Position numbers and translations under genes: made by a program. From positions 124,001-188,000 of the forward strand of contig JAACJP010000023.1 in NCBI GenBank assembly GCA_013368375.1: 64,000 bases of DNA. The letters run 5' to 3'. How positions within the stretch are numbered: position 1 is the stretch's first letter; every line of letters starts with the position of its first letter. The notes below the pieces were generated by a model. The model was not told where the DNA came from. It searched no databases and saw only the letters and a list, made by a program, of their open reading frames with translations. This DNA comes from Tricholomella constricta (lineage: Eukaryota; Basidiomycota; Agaricomycetes; Agaricales; Lyophyllaceae). Below, piece by piece: positions 49,868-62,327 of the stretch.

Positions 49868-52181
49868 TTAAACTTTAGAACCGTTATAAGATTCATCTAG
49901 CATATCCTCAGATCCCAACGACCTTGAATTCACAGCTGGATTTTCGCTCGACACAGGCTCAGCGGCAAGCTCAGCTACAGATTCCACTGGGTTTGGCGGT
50001 GTGTCGATTGGTGGCGTGTCAATTTCCATATCCGAGGGCTCGGGATGCGATGTGGACAGCACTCGAACAGCGGTGGTGTGGCCACTCGGACCTGCGCCGT
50101 GTGTGTTTGTTGACCCGGCAGCCGTCATGATACCTATCCCCATGCCGAACTTACGGTTGGTGCCATCGTCTGCATTCACGCTGTCGCGGGATCGGTGACG
50201 CATATGGTTCCTACGGCCGCCTTCTCCTTCGTCGTCGGAATCTGAAAGCTCTCCATCTGCCTGCCGCCGCGAGTCCAAGAGCCGCTGGGGTCGACGGTCG
50301 TCCAGGGATTCGAAGTCCTCGTGACGGTTAGGATCATCCAGCATCTCGTCGATTGGTAGCGAGGGAATATCTATGTTTCCGGTATTAGACGTTAATCTTG
50401 GGAAAACTATTGGCACACTGACCTGACATTTGGACGCTAGGCGGTCCACCGACATGCCTGAGATTTTCTAACACAATCCTTTTGACACGATCTAGGTATG
50501 CAGGTGTGTTCAGGTCATCTGTATTAGACGACTTCACGTCGAGCTCGTAATCAGGACCAAAATACTCGTAGTACTCGTTTACAGGGATTTCTGGTGGAAT
50601 AAGAGTGAGCAGAAAGAATAGCGCAGAGTCGAAGCTCTTACGTGGTCCGAGTTCTACACCTGCTGCCAAGCCTGTTTCATAAGCCCAAGCTCGGCTGACG
50701 TTGCGCATCGTGTATCCACCGCCTCCAAGGAGTAGAAGGGGTTTATTGAACGACTTGACGAACTTCACGCAGTTGGCATGACCTATCAAGCTTCTCAATT
50801 GACTCGGTAATGCGACATGGAATTAACCAACCTCGCATCGACAGGTTCAGACATCCGAGCTTGTCGCCTGATAAGGAGTCCGTACCACACTGCAGAACTA
50901 TAGCGGATGGATCGTAAGTTTCCATGACCTGCTGAATGACCTGTGGGCTGCCAGCATTAGCATGCGCTGCCTTTGATCTTACGATGTTATAACGCACTGG
51001 CTCAAAAACGGATTTGTAGTTTTCGTCAGATATACCATCCCTCAGGGGGAAATTTAATGCATAGTATTTCCCTTTCATCACACCAACGTCCTGAAAGAGT
51101 TTCAATGACAACGTGTGGCGATGACATGTGCGATATCATACCCGAAGTTCACCGGTGCCGGGGAAGTATTCTCCATACTTGTGGAAACTTACAGTCATGA
51201 CTCTGTCCGTGGTGTAGAACGCTTCCTCAACGCCATCACCATGATGGACGTCAATGTCAATATACAAAACTCTGTTGTGATACCTGTCGCCACAAATGTC
51301 AATCAAAGCGCGCTACAATTCTTGCCACACGCGTACCGTAGAAGTTCAAGGATTCCGAGAACTATATCTGTTGAAACACATCAAGAGCAATGGTCCATGA
51401 GAGTAGATGGCACGAACAAACCGTTGACATAACAAAAACCACTTGCTTCGCTTTTCTTCGCATGGTGAAGCCCCCCCGCCCAATTCACTGCGATGTCGCA
51501 CTTGTCACGACTCAGCCTGGCAGCACCCTCTGTACCGAAGCTATATGTCAGACTTCCAAGACTTTTGACCTGAGTTACGAACCCATGGAGCCTCCAGCAG
51601 ATATTGAGCAATAATCAAACAATCCGTCGAATACAGGACAGTCGTCGCCGACGTTATCTGTCGGAAAACATAAATGTGAGGAGCGCCAGCACAATTAAGA
51701 CCACAAACATTTGTGCTGTTCCTTCAAAAACGAATTCATATTACTTGGGGTTATGCGGCTGAGGAAATCGATGTATTCGTCGGAATGGAACTGGGTCATC
51801 TCGCGCTTCGTGGCCGGTTTCGCTCTCTAATTATCACCGCAAGTACCAGTTATACGTGAGGGACTATATCATCATAAGAGTACGTCGAAACTCACAAAGA
51901 TCTCCATCTTTTTATACAGCCCATAATTCATGACGAGAGAATGGCACATGCGTATCCTGGTCGGCTTCATTCTGTGGCCAAAAGTGAGAATATGAATATA
52001 TATCCGGAGACATACAGAGTTGCGTACGGATGTCCGGGACCATAGTGAAAGCCTCCAATATCTGAATCGAAAAAATAACACTGGAAAGATAGTTCGATCA
52101 ACCGCTTATGCGCCAGAGTGAGAAACTTACGACGCGTTTCTTTTGATTTTCGCCCTGGATGGGCACCATTTTGTCCGACAT
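49868..52181 (-). CDS. RPD3: class I histone deacetylase Rpd3
   Basis: A zinc-dependent histone deacetylase of Sin3-type repressor complexes in the nucleus. The start at 52181 ([17 protein letters not shown]) is followed by several introns. Catalytic blocks: [40 protein letters not shown], then [60 protein letters not shown], and [20 protein letters not shown]. The tandem His, the two zinc Asp and the zinc His are in place. A ~170-residue acidic and Ser-rich C-terminal extension follows ([20 protein letters not shown]) and ends SYNGSKV, as in basidiomycete Rpd3. It lies 11.7 kb from the tentative Rxt2 gene. Confidence 0.95.
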
Positions 52182-52429
52182 GATTGGGTCTTGAAAGTTA
52201 TGGATACTTTCGTATAACGTAGGCGTCGCAAAGGAGAGTCTTTTGAGTGACCTTAAGAGGACTTGGATAAACGGAAGCCGAGAGAGCGGTCGGTGGTGAT
52301 CAAGCACGTGGCGTTGGTTGGCAAAAACATTACTTTCTAACAGAAACGTCATCCCTGGACATTCTTTCACAAATTGCCAATCAGTGCTACATGTATCAAT
52401 GCTGGCGATCGTGTAGACTATGTATTTTC

Positions 52430-53349
52430 TCAAATCTTCGACTTTCCAAGCGGCGCTTGTCGATCTGTGGGCGAACGGGATTGTTATGATCTTGCAGCAC
52501 AGTTCTTCAGCAGCGTAAATACTTACCTTGATAGACAAGCGTCGATGGTGCAAAACCGAAGTCCTCAGTCAGTTGAATGTTCTAGACGTGGACGAATCAT
52601 TGAGAGTTTGACAATACGATAACGGAAGATCTTACAAGTTCGCCCGCAATCACCCGCACCTGGGATGTTCTGAAGTTAGCTTCTGAGACTGCCAGAATGA
52701 AATCGCAAACATCTACCATTGACCAATGGTGGACACAGTGCAGCCCAGCAAACCAGAGCTACACAGTATCGGTTAGGAATGCTTTCGAATAATGATAAAT
52801 TTTAAGCTCACCTCCCGCCCAAATGTTGTCTGGAATGCTTGCAGATCAGGGGTCACGGCATGGAGCGTTATTGGGGTATTCATTGGCGTCAATGGTACGC
52901 GCGCTTCGAGTTGCTCTATCGCTTCGATCAGGGCTACTCGAGCGGCAGAGCGGCTGCCTTCCATTGGTGTGTTCCGACATCTCGTGTCGTAGGATATAAT
53001 GTGTGGTGGCGGAGAGGAGACAGCATCCGCGAGGAGGACAAAGTGATCACGAGCATGGCGCAAGTGTTTTCCTTGCAAAACGTCGAGTATTTAGGGTATA
53101 GCTCGTCCAGAGAATATAATACAGCGCACCAATCGTAGAACCAGGTAAAAATTTTGAACTTACGGTGAGCTGATCATCGGATGTGAGGTAGTTGTCAAGA
53201 AGATCAACTGCCTGGAGCAGGATGGTCTTTGAGACATAGAGCAAGCTCGTCAGCGGGGCGACAGTCTCAGAAGCTGAGCACCCAGTCTGACCAGTGTTGT
53301 TGTTGCTAGACGACATGGAGGGCGAAGAGGAAGTGCTTTGAGCGTGCAT
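52430..53349 (-). CDS. DinB/YfiT-like four-helix protein
   Basis: A metal-binding four-helix bundle of the DinB superfamily. The start at 53349 has a Ser/Asn-rich leader (SSSPSMSSSNNNTGQTG). The core reads LYVSKTILLQAVDLLDNYL, TIGKHLRHARDHFVLLADAV, DTRCRNTPMEGSRSAARVAL, TLHAVTPDLQAFQTTFGRE and LWFAGLHCVHHWSMVRVIAG. Three likely metal-binding His (RHARDH, HCVHHW) are visible. The end, after two introns, reads FGFAPSTLVYQ-DRQAPLGKSKI (stop 52430-52432). Members act in thiol-dependent or unknown reactions, and the function of the fungal form is not known. It is divergent from LSC2 with 468 bases between starts. Confidence 0.75.
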
Positions 53350-53817
53350 GAAACTTCAGGTGGCGGTTCAGAAGAGGGTATAGATTATATATTTGTATGT
53401 CATATTGGAATTTTTATGTAGAGCTACAAGACACAACGCGGTTCCAACGAGGCAGCCCCCCCACTACAGCTCCGGAATTTGAGTTCCTCGGACGTGTCAA
53501 GCCGGAACATGAGACCTTTGAGCATGCGAAAATTCAGGGAGAATATTCCTCTGCCTAATTTCGGACAGCCCACGAGAAAATAAGCCGTCCGAACTCAAGG
53601 CGAGGATTTCAGTCTGACAGAGCATCGCCCTAGCCAAACTCGAGAGATGGCGAGGGTGAGAGACAGGAAGGCGTTGAGAACGTGGTCAACCGTCGTCGTC
53701 GCTCTGATGGAAGATATCGCTCCGTTTCGCCGTTTTATCGGGAGGTCTGCTGACTAAGCCAAGTTCCGTTGTCTCCGAGGTAGGAGCATTCGTTTCTCCT
53801 CCAACGCAACCTCTCAA

Positions 53818-55561
53818 ATGCTCTCAACACTACGAAAAGCTGGTTCTTTAGCTCGCGTAAGTCTTTCTTATATGTTCATCGTCTTAAATCGACCATTACT
53901 TTCCATCAGGCTGCGTCTGCAGGGCAAAGGCGCTTCCTCTCCATCCATGAGCACCAGTCTATGACCCTTCTCAACTCCGTGAGTAGTATTTGTGAGAAAA
54001 TCCACCCAGAAATCCAATATATTATATTTTGAAGTATGGAATCCCAACACCCAAAAGTATTGCTGCAAAGTCGCCAGAGGAAGCCTTCGAGGTCGCAAAG
54101 AATTTCGGCGCGTCATACTTGTGTTTTCGAAGACTTCATCAATATTTATTTTCAGTCTCTAGGTCAAGAACGTCTTGTCATCAAAGCCCAGGTTCTCGCC
54201 GGAGGTCGTGGAAAAGGCAAATTCGACAATGGATTCCAGGGAGGTGTTCATATGGTCGATAGGTCCATCTTTATAATCCAAACTCAGCAGGCCTCTTTTT
54301 GACGTGTTTTCCGTACAGCCCAGCGCAAGCTCAAGAGATTGCGAGCAAAATGATTGGGTCCTCGCTCATCACGAAGCAAACCGGTGCCCAAGGACGGCTC
54401 TGTAATGCGGTCAGTCTTTCCCATTGACAACGTCGCACGCCTTTCTAAAGGCACTCTATACAGGTTATGCTCGCGGAACGTCGCCAACCTGCCCATGAGT
54501 ACTATGTTGCGGTCCTCAATGATCGCGCCTCACAAGGTGTCGTTTTGGTCGCGTCCGCACAGGGCGGCATGAACATCGAGGAGGTTGCGGCGAAGGATCC
54601 TGACGCCATCATCACCACTCCCATTGATTTCGCCAATGGACTTTCCAAAGCTGAGGCTATCGGAGTCGCTCAAAAGCTGGGTTTCAAGGACGAGAAGACG
54701 CAGTCAGACGCGGCGGATATCTTCATCAACCTCTACAGGATATTCAAGGAGAAGGACGCCACCCAGATTGAGATCAACCCCATGGCACTGACCACCGATG
54801 GCGAGGTCCTGTGGTATGTCAGGCGTCTCAAAATCTCATTACCTTGCTGATTCTTCCCATACAGCATGGATGCAAAATTCGGGTTCGATGATAACGCAGA
54901 GTTCCGTCAAAAGGATATCTTTGCCTTGAGGGACATCTCACAAGAAGAACCCTCGGAAGTTCGGGCTCAGAAAGCCAACCTTAATTTCATCAAGCTTGAT
55001 GGCACGGTTGGCTGCTTAGTCAACGGAGCTGGTCTCGCCATGGCCACCATGGATGTTTTGTCACTCCATGGTGGACAGCCGGCCAACTTCTTGGACGTTG
55101 GAGGGTGCGTGTGTTATGCCTGCTCTCTCCATTGTATGGAAATTCATCTGTTCGAAACACAGAGGCGCCACTCCGGAGACCGTTAAGGAGGCTTTCGAAA
55201 TTCTTCTCGAGGACCCCAAAGTCAAGAGCATCTTCATCAACATCTTCGGGGGTGCGTTTTACAATTGCATTGTACGAAACGTGCATTAAACTCGAGTTTA
55301 AAGGTATCATGCGCTGTGACTACATCGCTGAAGGTGTCATCAAGGCCACCAAAGAACTGAATTTGAAGGTGCCCTTGGTTGTCCGCCTCAAGGGAACGAA
55401 GGAGCAAGAGGCTAAAGAGTTCGTAACCGGTCTCGTCCTTCAAATGATTTGAACACAAGTACTTACTTTGCCTTAGGATGATTCGGGAATCAGGTTTGAA
55501 GATCGAGGCATTCGACAGCCTCGATGAAGCCGCAGAACGCGCCTCGAGGCTCGCCATTTAG
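53818..55561 (+). CDS. LSC2: succinyl-CoA ligase beta subunit, mitochondrial
   Basis: This TCA-cycle enzyme makes ATP or GTP from succinyl-CoA with the alpha subunit in the matrix. The presequence ([20 protein letters not shown]) is split by an intron after LAR. The ATP-grasp domain starts [20 protein letters not shown] and has [37 protein letters not shown] and [20 protein letters not shown]. The second half carries [60 protein letters not shown] and [11 protein letters not shown]. It ends RASRLAI at 55559-55561. Eight or nine introns are needed, all with normal borders. No anomaly was seen. Confidence 0.95.
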
Positions 55562-55731
55562 ACTACTTAGAATTTATGTTACCCCTGATTGGAATTATAT
55601 ATCCTTATCCTAATTATTCGCCGTTGTCCTGATGCTCGCAAGCGAATATATACGACAACATTATGTACCGTATGAACAGAGGAAGAAGATACGATGGACA
55701 GCAGAAAAAAAAGAAAAGAGAAGAGGATGTT

Positions 55732-58700
55732 TTACCAAGTGGGTCGCACAAATGACGAAGAGGGATTATAACCAGAATGCGGCTGATTGTGGTGGTTGGG
55801 CTGCTGTGAATTCTGTATTGGTATTTGTCCGTTATCTGTTCGTGTCTGGCCACGACCTGCCGGCACCATGTAGCCGTGGTTTGGTGGGACTGGGAGTGGC
55901 ATCACCGGCGCGTGCATCAGAACAGGACTCCCGTACATCGCAGGCCCAGCATGCGCCATCACAGGGCTCATCATAGACACGTTACGATCGCGATTCCCTT
56001 GCACTCCGTTTTGCTGCTGAGGTGGGTTCTGCATGCTGGCCGGCGATTGATGACCGTACATGGGCGGCGGGCCAGGAGAGTATGGCATGAGCGGAGGATA
56101 CGGTGAACCCATGGGCCTCATCATATTGGCATGATTTTGCGGGGTTGAGCCTGCTTGCATGGGCATCCACATGGGAGGGCCATAGAGCGATGCATGACCG
56201 TTGACAGGTATCCTCCCAGGAGCCGGACTGGCTGATAACATCTGCGGGTACATAAGGCCAGGGCTAGGAGAATGGCTCATAACAGGTGACTGGTAAGGAT
56301 AGCCTGGCCGCATAGTGCCTGTGGGAGGTGGTGGGAGTCCATAGGCGTAACTAGGAGGCCGAGCGGGCGGAGCAGTTAAGGGAGATGTCCGATGCGAAGG
56401 TGAAGGGTTTGACGACGAAGATGGCGGGACTTGTTGGAAAGCTCTCGTAACATCATGAAGGGACATCCGTGACGGTGGAGCCGACACCGATGGCGGCGGT
56501 GTTTCTCCGTCCTCCGATTTGACGTCCTGTAGAGTGAATGGTAACGCAGTCAGATCATCCGCAATGCCCTCCAAGGAGTTTACGCCGTGCGATCCGGCCT
56601 TGTTAGAAGTCTGGGACCAGACCGCTTTCAGGTGCTCTGGATCAGGACCACGTGCTGGCGATTCCTTCAAGGGGATGGCTAAAGACGTTCTTGCCCATGA
56701 CGCAGTATGATGTGTGGGCGGCGTTAAAGGGACGCGATCAACCTGGAAAAGCGAAGAGTTATTCACAGGAAGGTTCAGGACACCACCAAAATGCCTCACC
56801 GAGTCATCAGAGCTCTTGCTATCTGCTTTGCTGAGTACCAACGATGACGCATTCACCGTCGTCAAGGACTCCTTTACACCGTTGGTCAGCGTCGGTTTCA
56901 CATGGCGTGCGGAATCGAGACTGGTAGTGGGAGCAATGGGAGATGTGACGGTGATGTTAGGCTGAGGTTTGCTCGGAGTTGTCGCTTGAGAGGCTTGCCG
57001 AGATTCCAGCTCACTGCCGACGATGAAATTGACAGAGGGTTTGGGATCCTCCTCGACAGCATCGATGCGTGAATCTCGATAGAAGGCAACAGCTGAACCT
57101 GCGGGCATCTTCGGGACTCTGGGCCGTGCTGTAGCTCCGTCCAATTTGGTTGAGGTGGACGAATCTGAGACTGGGATGGAAGTGACACTGGAGCCAGAAG
57201 CCATAGTGTCAGGGGGAGGGGAGCGACTTGTTGTGGTAAGCCCAAGCTCATTGTCGATGGCGTCGTCCGAGGCCTGTTTCGGCTGCGCTGGCTTTCGCCA
57301 TGTCGTCACTCCATCCGCGCCAGCTGGACGCCCAAACGCACCGACGCCGTTCGCCTTTGAAGGAAGAGGATGAGCAGGAAGATTGACTCTAGGCCCTGGT
57401 CTAAACCTTGGCAACATAACTCGATACTTCAACTTCGTTCGAAACCCTCCTATTGACTTTCGAAAAAGGACATCGTTGACAGAGAGGTCACGCCGATTCA
57501 TGCCTTCAACAGGAGGATCGAAGGACAATATATCCAATCGCACTTGATATGAAGGCTTGGTCGCCAACTGCAACTGCCTCTTGTTGATAGGGTCCAAGTG
57601 CTGTGATATCGAGGGAAGTCGGACAACGAAGGCATTCCATGCTGGTTTGGGGGAGCGTGGGGGCTCGGAGCAGGTGACATGGAAAACCTCGCGGGGTTCG
57701 CACTCAAAGTTTCGCAGTCTGAGAGCTGGCGGAACCCACCGTTCTTTCTGCGAGTTCGATCTCCCAAACGTCGTGACCTGGCCGTTCTTGGACATCGAAA
57801 GATCCGAATCTGACGGTGCCAAAGGTAGCCCCTCCTTGGCGGCCTCCCCAGCCTGCATTCCATCCAAAGCTCCTTTGATACGGGACATTGCGTCATCCAG
57901 TGCAGACATAGCTGCTTCTTTATAGAATGACTGATTTCGGGGAGTTCGTACGGCACTTGTTTGAGGGGAAAGGACTACCGTCTGCACATGGTCTGTGGAA
58001 TTTGAAGATGCCTTTGTGGGGAGATTTGAAGCCACGTCAGAAGGGCGAGACGCGTCCGCGACAATGATGTTTCGTGACTGATCCTTCTTGGGTGATGTTT
58101 TCGCCTCGACCTCTCTGTGAAGAGATACAACCTGTTCGTGTTGAGCATACTGTGGCAAACTCTGTCTCCACGCTTCCTCAGCTACAGTCGAAGAGACCGG
58201 TGGTCCTGGACGGGAAGGTTCATCAAAGAAGTCACTAGCTACAGGGCGGGATGAAGGATGCGCATTGAATCCTCCAGGTTGCTTTTCGACCTTCGCGGAT
58301 TTCGGAACATCAGGAACACCTACAAACTTGCCCATGTCCTGGAAGTCGACGACTTCGAGATCTTCTTCTGGCACCAGGGATTCCACGTGGTCGTGCGCAG
58401 GAGGAACAAAGGAGGGGAGAGATGGGCGAACCTGCGGTATCGGGATGAGAAGCATAGGGCTCGCTTTGCTCCTCCAAGACTCAGCTTGTACTGCGGGCGT
58501 CGGCGCCGAGGTCAAAGAGGGCACGCTCGTGGAAGTGGGGAGTGTTTGTCGCTGAAGGACTGGAGTTTTAGCAGAATCGGATGTCGGCAATCCTTTCAAT
58601 GACGGTGGTCTCCGCAGATTTGGCCTTGCTGAGCGTGGATCGGAGGGATCTTTCGGCAGCTGGACGCTCTTGACAGCGTCCTCGATGACTGCGATAGCCT

Positions 58701-61105
58701 CATCTTCCTGCTGCATAGTATTCTTAGGGAATGCAACAATGAAGTAGGAACTCTACGTACCTGGCGCTTCGCAAGGTTTTCTGCCTCCAACTTCTCCTGG
58801 GCCTTCGCCTTCTCGGTTTCAGCAGCTTTGATTCGCTCCTCAAGTTCAGCAGCCTTTCGCCGAGCACGTTCCTTTTCCTTCTCTCGTTCCTCTTCCTCCT
58901 GTTGTCGCCTTTGTTTCGCCCGAGCAGCAGCGCTCTGCATGACGTCCTTTCGCGCCTCATCCAGTTCTGGCGCAGTGAGATTTGGTAGTGGCGTTATGGA
59001 TACGGCAGGAGATATCCGAGCAGCAGAGGTATGAGAGAAGACAGGGGATTGGGAAGGTAGACGCGCCGAGTTCGGTACACTGGAGTCTCCAGGCGTGGGT
59101 GGTCCAAATCGCGAATCGCGTGAAGTCCTCCGACCTTGAGCTACAGGCACACTGGCTGGTATCTGGGACAGATGGGGGGGCAGTTGTCGTACACTGTCCC
59201 TTGACAGACCACGCATTGCATGTGCCGGGAGGGACGGCGGACCCATGTCTGAGCGTCTACCCCTTTCATGTGACTCTCTGTCCCTCCCAGGAAGATTGAA
59301 GTTGTCCTTTGACATACGAGGACTCGCTGGCGGCCCATCCCTTCTCGGTAGTTGATCCCGGTTGTATGCACCTGAGGGCCCGGGACCAAACCCACCACTA
59401 GAGCTGGTGCCACTGAACCGCCTGAAACGAGATTGGGGTTCTGCGGTTCCGGGTTTCTGCAACAGTTGAATGTTATGAGAATGTGAAGGGATATCGCGGG
59501 CGTTCCGTAGCTCGGTCGGAGACGAGGATGACTCTTGCCAACTGCCTCTCTTTGACGTATACTGCCCAGATCCGGATCGCGGTGTATTGCTATAGGGTTC
59601 TAATCGATTTGACCGTTCGTTAAATAGAACGCGAGATGCCTCTTGCTGGAACTGCATGTCTGGAGATAAGGCAGGGGATGCGGGAGGCAGATTGGATGGC
59701 CCTGAGTGGCTCGATGGAAGGGGAACATCTCGCAAAATTGCCGGTGAAGTCCTCGAACGTGGCCAGCTGCGATCAAAATCATCCGCGAATCTCTCCTCCT
59801 TGCTTACGGGTAGATTGGGCGGCCCTAGATCTTTCGACGGAAGGATATTGTCAAGCCTCGACTTTGAGACAGAGTGAGGTTCTGTTGAAGAATTTGGATC
59901 GGTCGCTGTTAGAGAGGAATCTGCTGAGGGTTCGTCCGCCGGTTCGATCTTATATTGTCGACCGTCACCAAATTCGATAACGCGTTCCAAGAAATTGTCG
60001 TCATCTTCTTCCATCTACCAAGAAACAAATATTAAGATCCGTAACTTTGGAAGCGCTCATAGGTCACCTCAGCCACATACCTCGTCCCAATGATGAGCGT
60101 TTGGATTCAGATGCACCCCTCGGAAGGTGTCAGCTTCTTCCATCCGTGCTTGTTTACTGGCAGCAGCAGATTCAGCAGCTTCTCGAGAGTCATTGAGCTT
60201 GGCTGTTCGAAGAGACGAGGCAACTACATGCGAAAATGAAGCTCGTTTCTGAGCTCAAAGCTTAATACGTACCTTGTGCAACTTCTGCAGCCGTTGGAAA
60301 TTCGTTCCGAACGTCAGGCATTTTATGTGCTGCCGTCGGTTTCACGTTCCCCCACACTGTTTTGTTTGATGCCGCTCCAACGCTATCCTTCTGGGACAAC
60401 CCAGAGGAAACAATGGCAGCCCGTGGTTGTGGTTGAATCACCTTACCGGCATGTGGCAACTGCGGAGCACCCGCACTAGAGGAAGTTGTTCCGAGAGAGG
60501 TGGCAGGAAGGGGAGGGGAGCCGTTATTGGGTGAGTGTGATCCCGTCGCGTTGGGTGGGGCTGCAGACGAAGGACGCGACCATCCTGCACCACTGGTGGA
60601 TGATGCTGGAGATGTCGACGTAAGTTTGGCGGTCACCAAGCGTGAATGAGAGGCAGAGGACTGAGTCGGTGGCCGCGCTACAGGTGAAAGGATCAGCTGA
60701 ACGCACATTGACGAATTGAGTAGATTATTGCTCACGAGCTGGTCCTCCGGCTTTGACTGCAGGTTGGGATATGGGAGAAGACGCAGATCCAGACGAGTTT
60801 TTCTCCAGAAATTTCTTATTGATGTTCACCGCACTGAAGCGTTTGGGCTGGGTCGTTGTCGAAGTTTGAGTTGAGCCAGATCCCAATTGTACAAGCGAAG
60901 GCCGGGTGATAGCGGGCTTGGTTTCGGTTGAAACTGCAGGTGTACTCTTCGAAACCTCGCTCGCCACGACATTCTTGACAGCATCATCTGCGCCCTTCAC
61001 TCCCGCCTCCTCTCCTTCACCACTGAAAAACTCCGCGGCCGGCCCGTGCCCCTCCTTTCCAGACGTTTGTGGTGACACAGTAGATTCCTTGTCGGTATTA
61101 GCCAT
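55732..61105 (-). CDS. large disordered Pro/Ser-rich protein, possible BAT2 (PRRC2) N-terminal domain
   Basis: About 1,700 residues, mostly disordered, in a few large exons (61105-60740, 60690-60265, a short exon, 60090s-58755, 58716-55732). The start reads MANTDKESTVSPQTSGKEGH. RFSAVNINKKFLEKN and GWSRPSSAAPPN resemble the BAT2/PRRC2 N-terminal block. NAHHWDEMEEDDDNFLERVI then EFGDGRQYKIEP is acidic and conserved-looking. A charged coiled coil (RAKQRRQQEEEEREKEKERA) follows in the middle. The C-terminal third is Pro/Met/Gly-rich (MRPMGSPYPPLMPYSPGPPP). Such proteins are RNA-associated and found in stress granules in animals; for this fungus that role is only inferred. The stop is at 55732-55734. 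Confidence 0.6.
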
Positions 61106-61407
61106 AGACGCGTCGCGGGACGCCTGTCTGAGTTTTTCGTCTTCCCGTGAATGGACTGATGAGCAGAAGAAGACAGCCAGCAAGAGTGCTTCTGGGTCAG
61201 AGACCTCACTAATTGAAATTGACAATAAGAGCTTACCTGGGGATGGATACCACCAGCTACAGGGAGAGGAATGCAAGGTTTCTCAGGTGTCCACTGCAAG
61301 CTTTCTTACAGGCCGCCGGTTACCGGCCGAACCCCGAATAAGTTACCGGCCGGCCGTTCATACGATGCCAATGTTTTATACAATTTGAATACATAGTCTA
61401 GGATATC

Positions 61408-62216
61408 TCAAAGCTCAGCCAGCTCGACCTCCCGCCTGTTAAGCTCCTCGATCTCGGCATCCAACGCAACGTTAGCCATCTCAATCTGCAGCACACTCGA
61501 GATGAGCTCTGTCCACTGAGTCTCCAGCGATGTCAGCTGCTTTCCAAGGCGGTCCTACGCAATTAAAGTCCCATCAGAGATATGTTACAGAGAAACAAGA
61601 CACGCCGCACCTGGTAATTTTTACGCTCTCGATTGACTTCCACAGTAAGGTGCTTCAGGTCTTCTAATGCTTTTTCAGTCTGCTTGGCTGTTGCCTCGAG
61701 GAGGTAATTATGTATCCGCCACGCATTGGGTCCGTAGTTTTGCAACAGCGTCAGATTAGTTTGTCTACACAGCTCTGTGAATGGGTGAAACGCGAGGCAT
61801 GAAGACATGACGGACCGTATTCTTTGGTGTTCAAGTTGAGCCCGGGCATTCTGGAGAGCCGCCTGCCACTCCTCATCTGTTCCGGGGCTAGATGTTGGTC
61901 CAGGGAGCTGGTATCGTAGAGAATCCAGCGAAGGGAATGGTTGGTGAGATTCGACCCGCTCAAGTTCAGCGCGCAACAGTGGGTTTTTCTAGCAGGAACG
62001 TGGGCAGTCTCAGCATCTGTACTAGTGCAAAAGCCAAGAGTCGTGCTCACGAACAGCAAATAGTTCATACGGTGGCGGAACGCGTGGATGAAGAATGGTC
62101 GGTGGTTTGGGTTGGCGAGCTAGCTCCTGGTCAACTTTTCGCTTGAGACCCGGGTGTTTCTGGAGGTCGTCATCATAATATGGTAGAGAGTCAAAGATTT
62201 CTGGAGTTTCAGCCAT
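61408..62216 (-). CDS. pre-mRNA-splicing factor SPF27/BCAS2 (Cwf7)
   Basis: A coiled-coil core subunit of the Prp19/NineTeen complex of the spliceosome. The start at 62216 gives MAETPEIFDSLPYYDDDLQK, then VDQELARQPKPPTILHPRVP and PYELFA. Further exons read KNPLLRAELERVESHQPFPS, ALQNARAQLEHQRIR, QTNLTLLQNYGPNAWRIHNY and LLEATAKQTEKALEDLKHLT. The last exon, DRLGKQLTSLETQWTELISS through RREVELAEL, completes the helical bundle. Three or four introns. It is divergent from the complex I gene with 111 bases between starts. Confidence 0.88.
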
Positions 62217-62327
62217 TACAGTCGGCGCTAAGAAGGTCTGTCGAGTTCGTCGAGTGCGACGGCCCGGCAACTTCCGAGTCTCGTTTGAACTTCATTCTCG
62301 TCCTCTCCATCGCCCAAATCATCGAGC
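62217..62327. promoter_or_regulatory. 111-bp divergent promoter, SPF27 / NDUFS3
   Basis: The two start codons are 111 bases apart, so both promoters lie in this spacer. No TATA box is evident. Confidence 0.45.
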
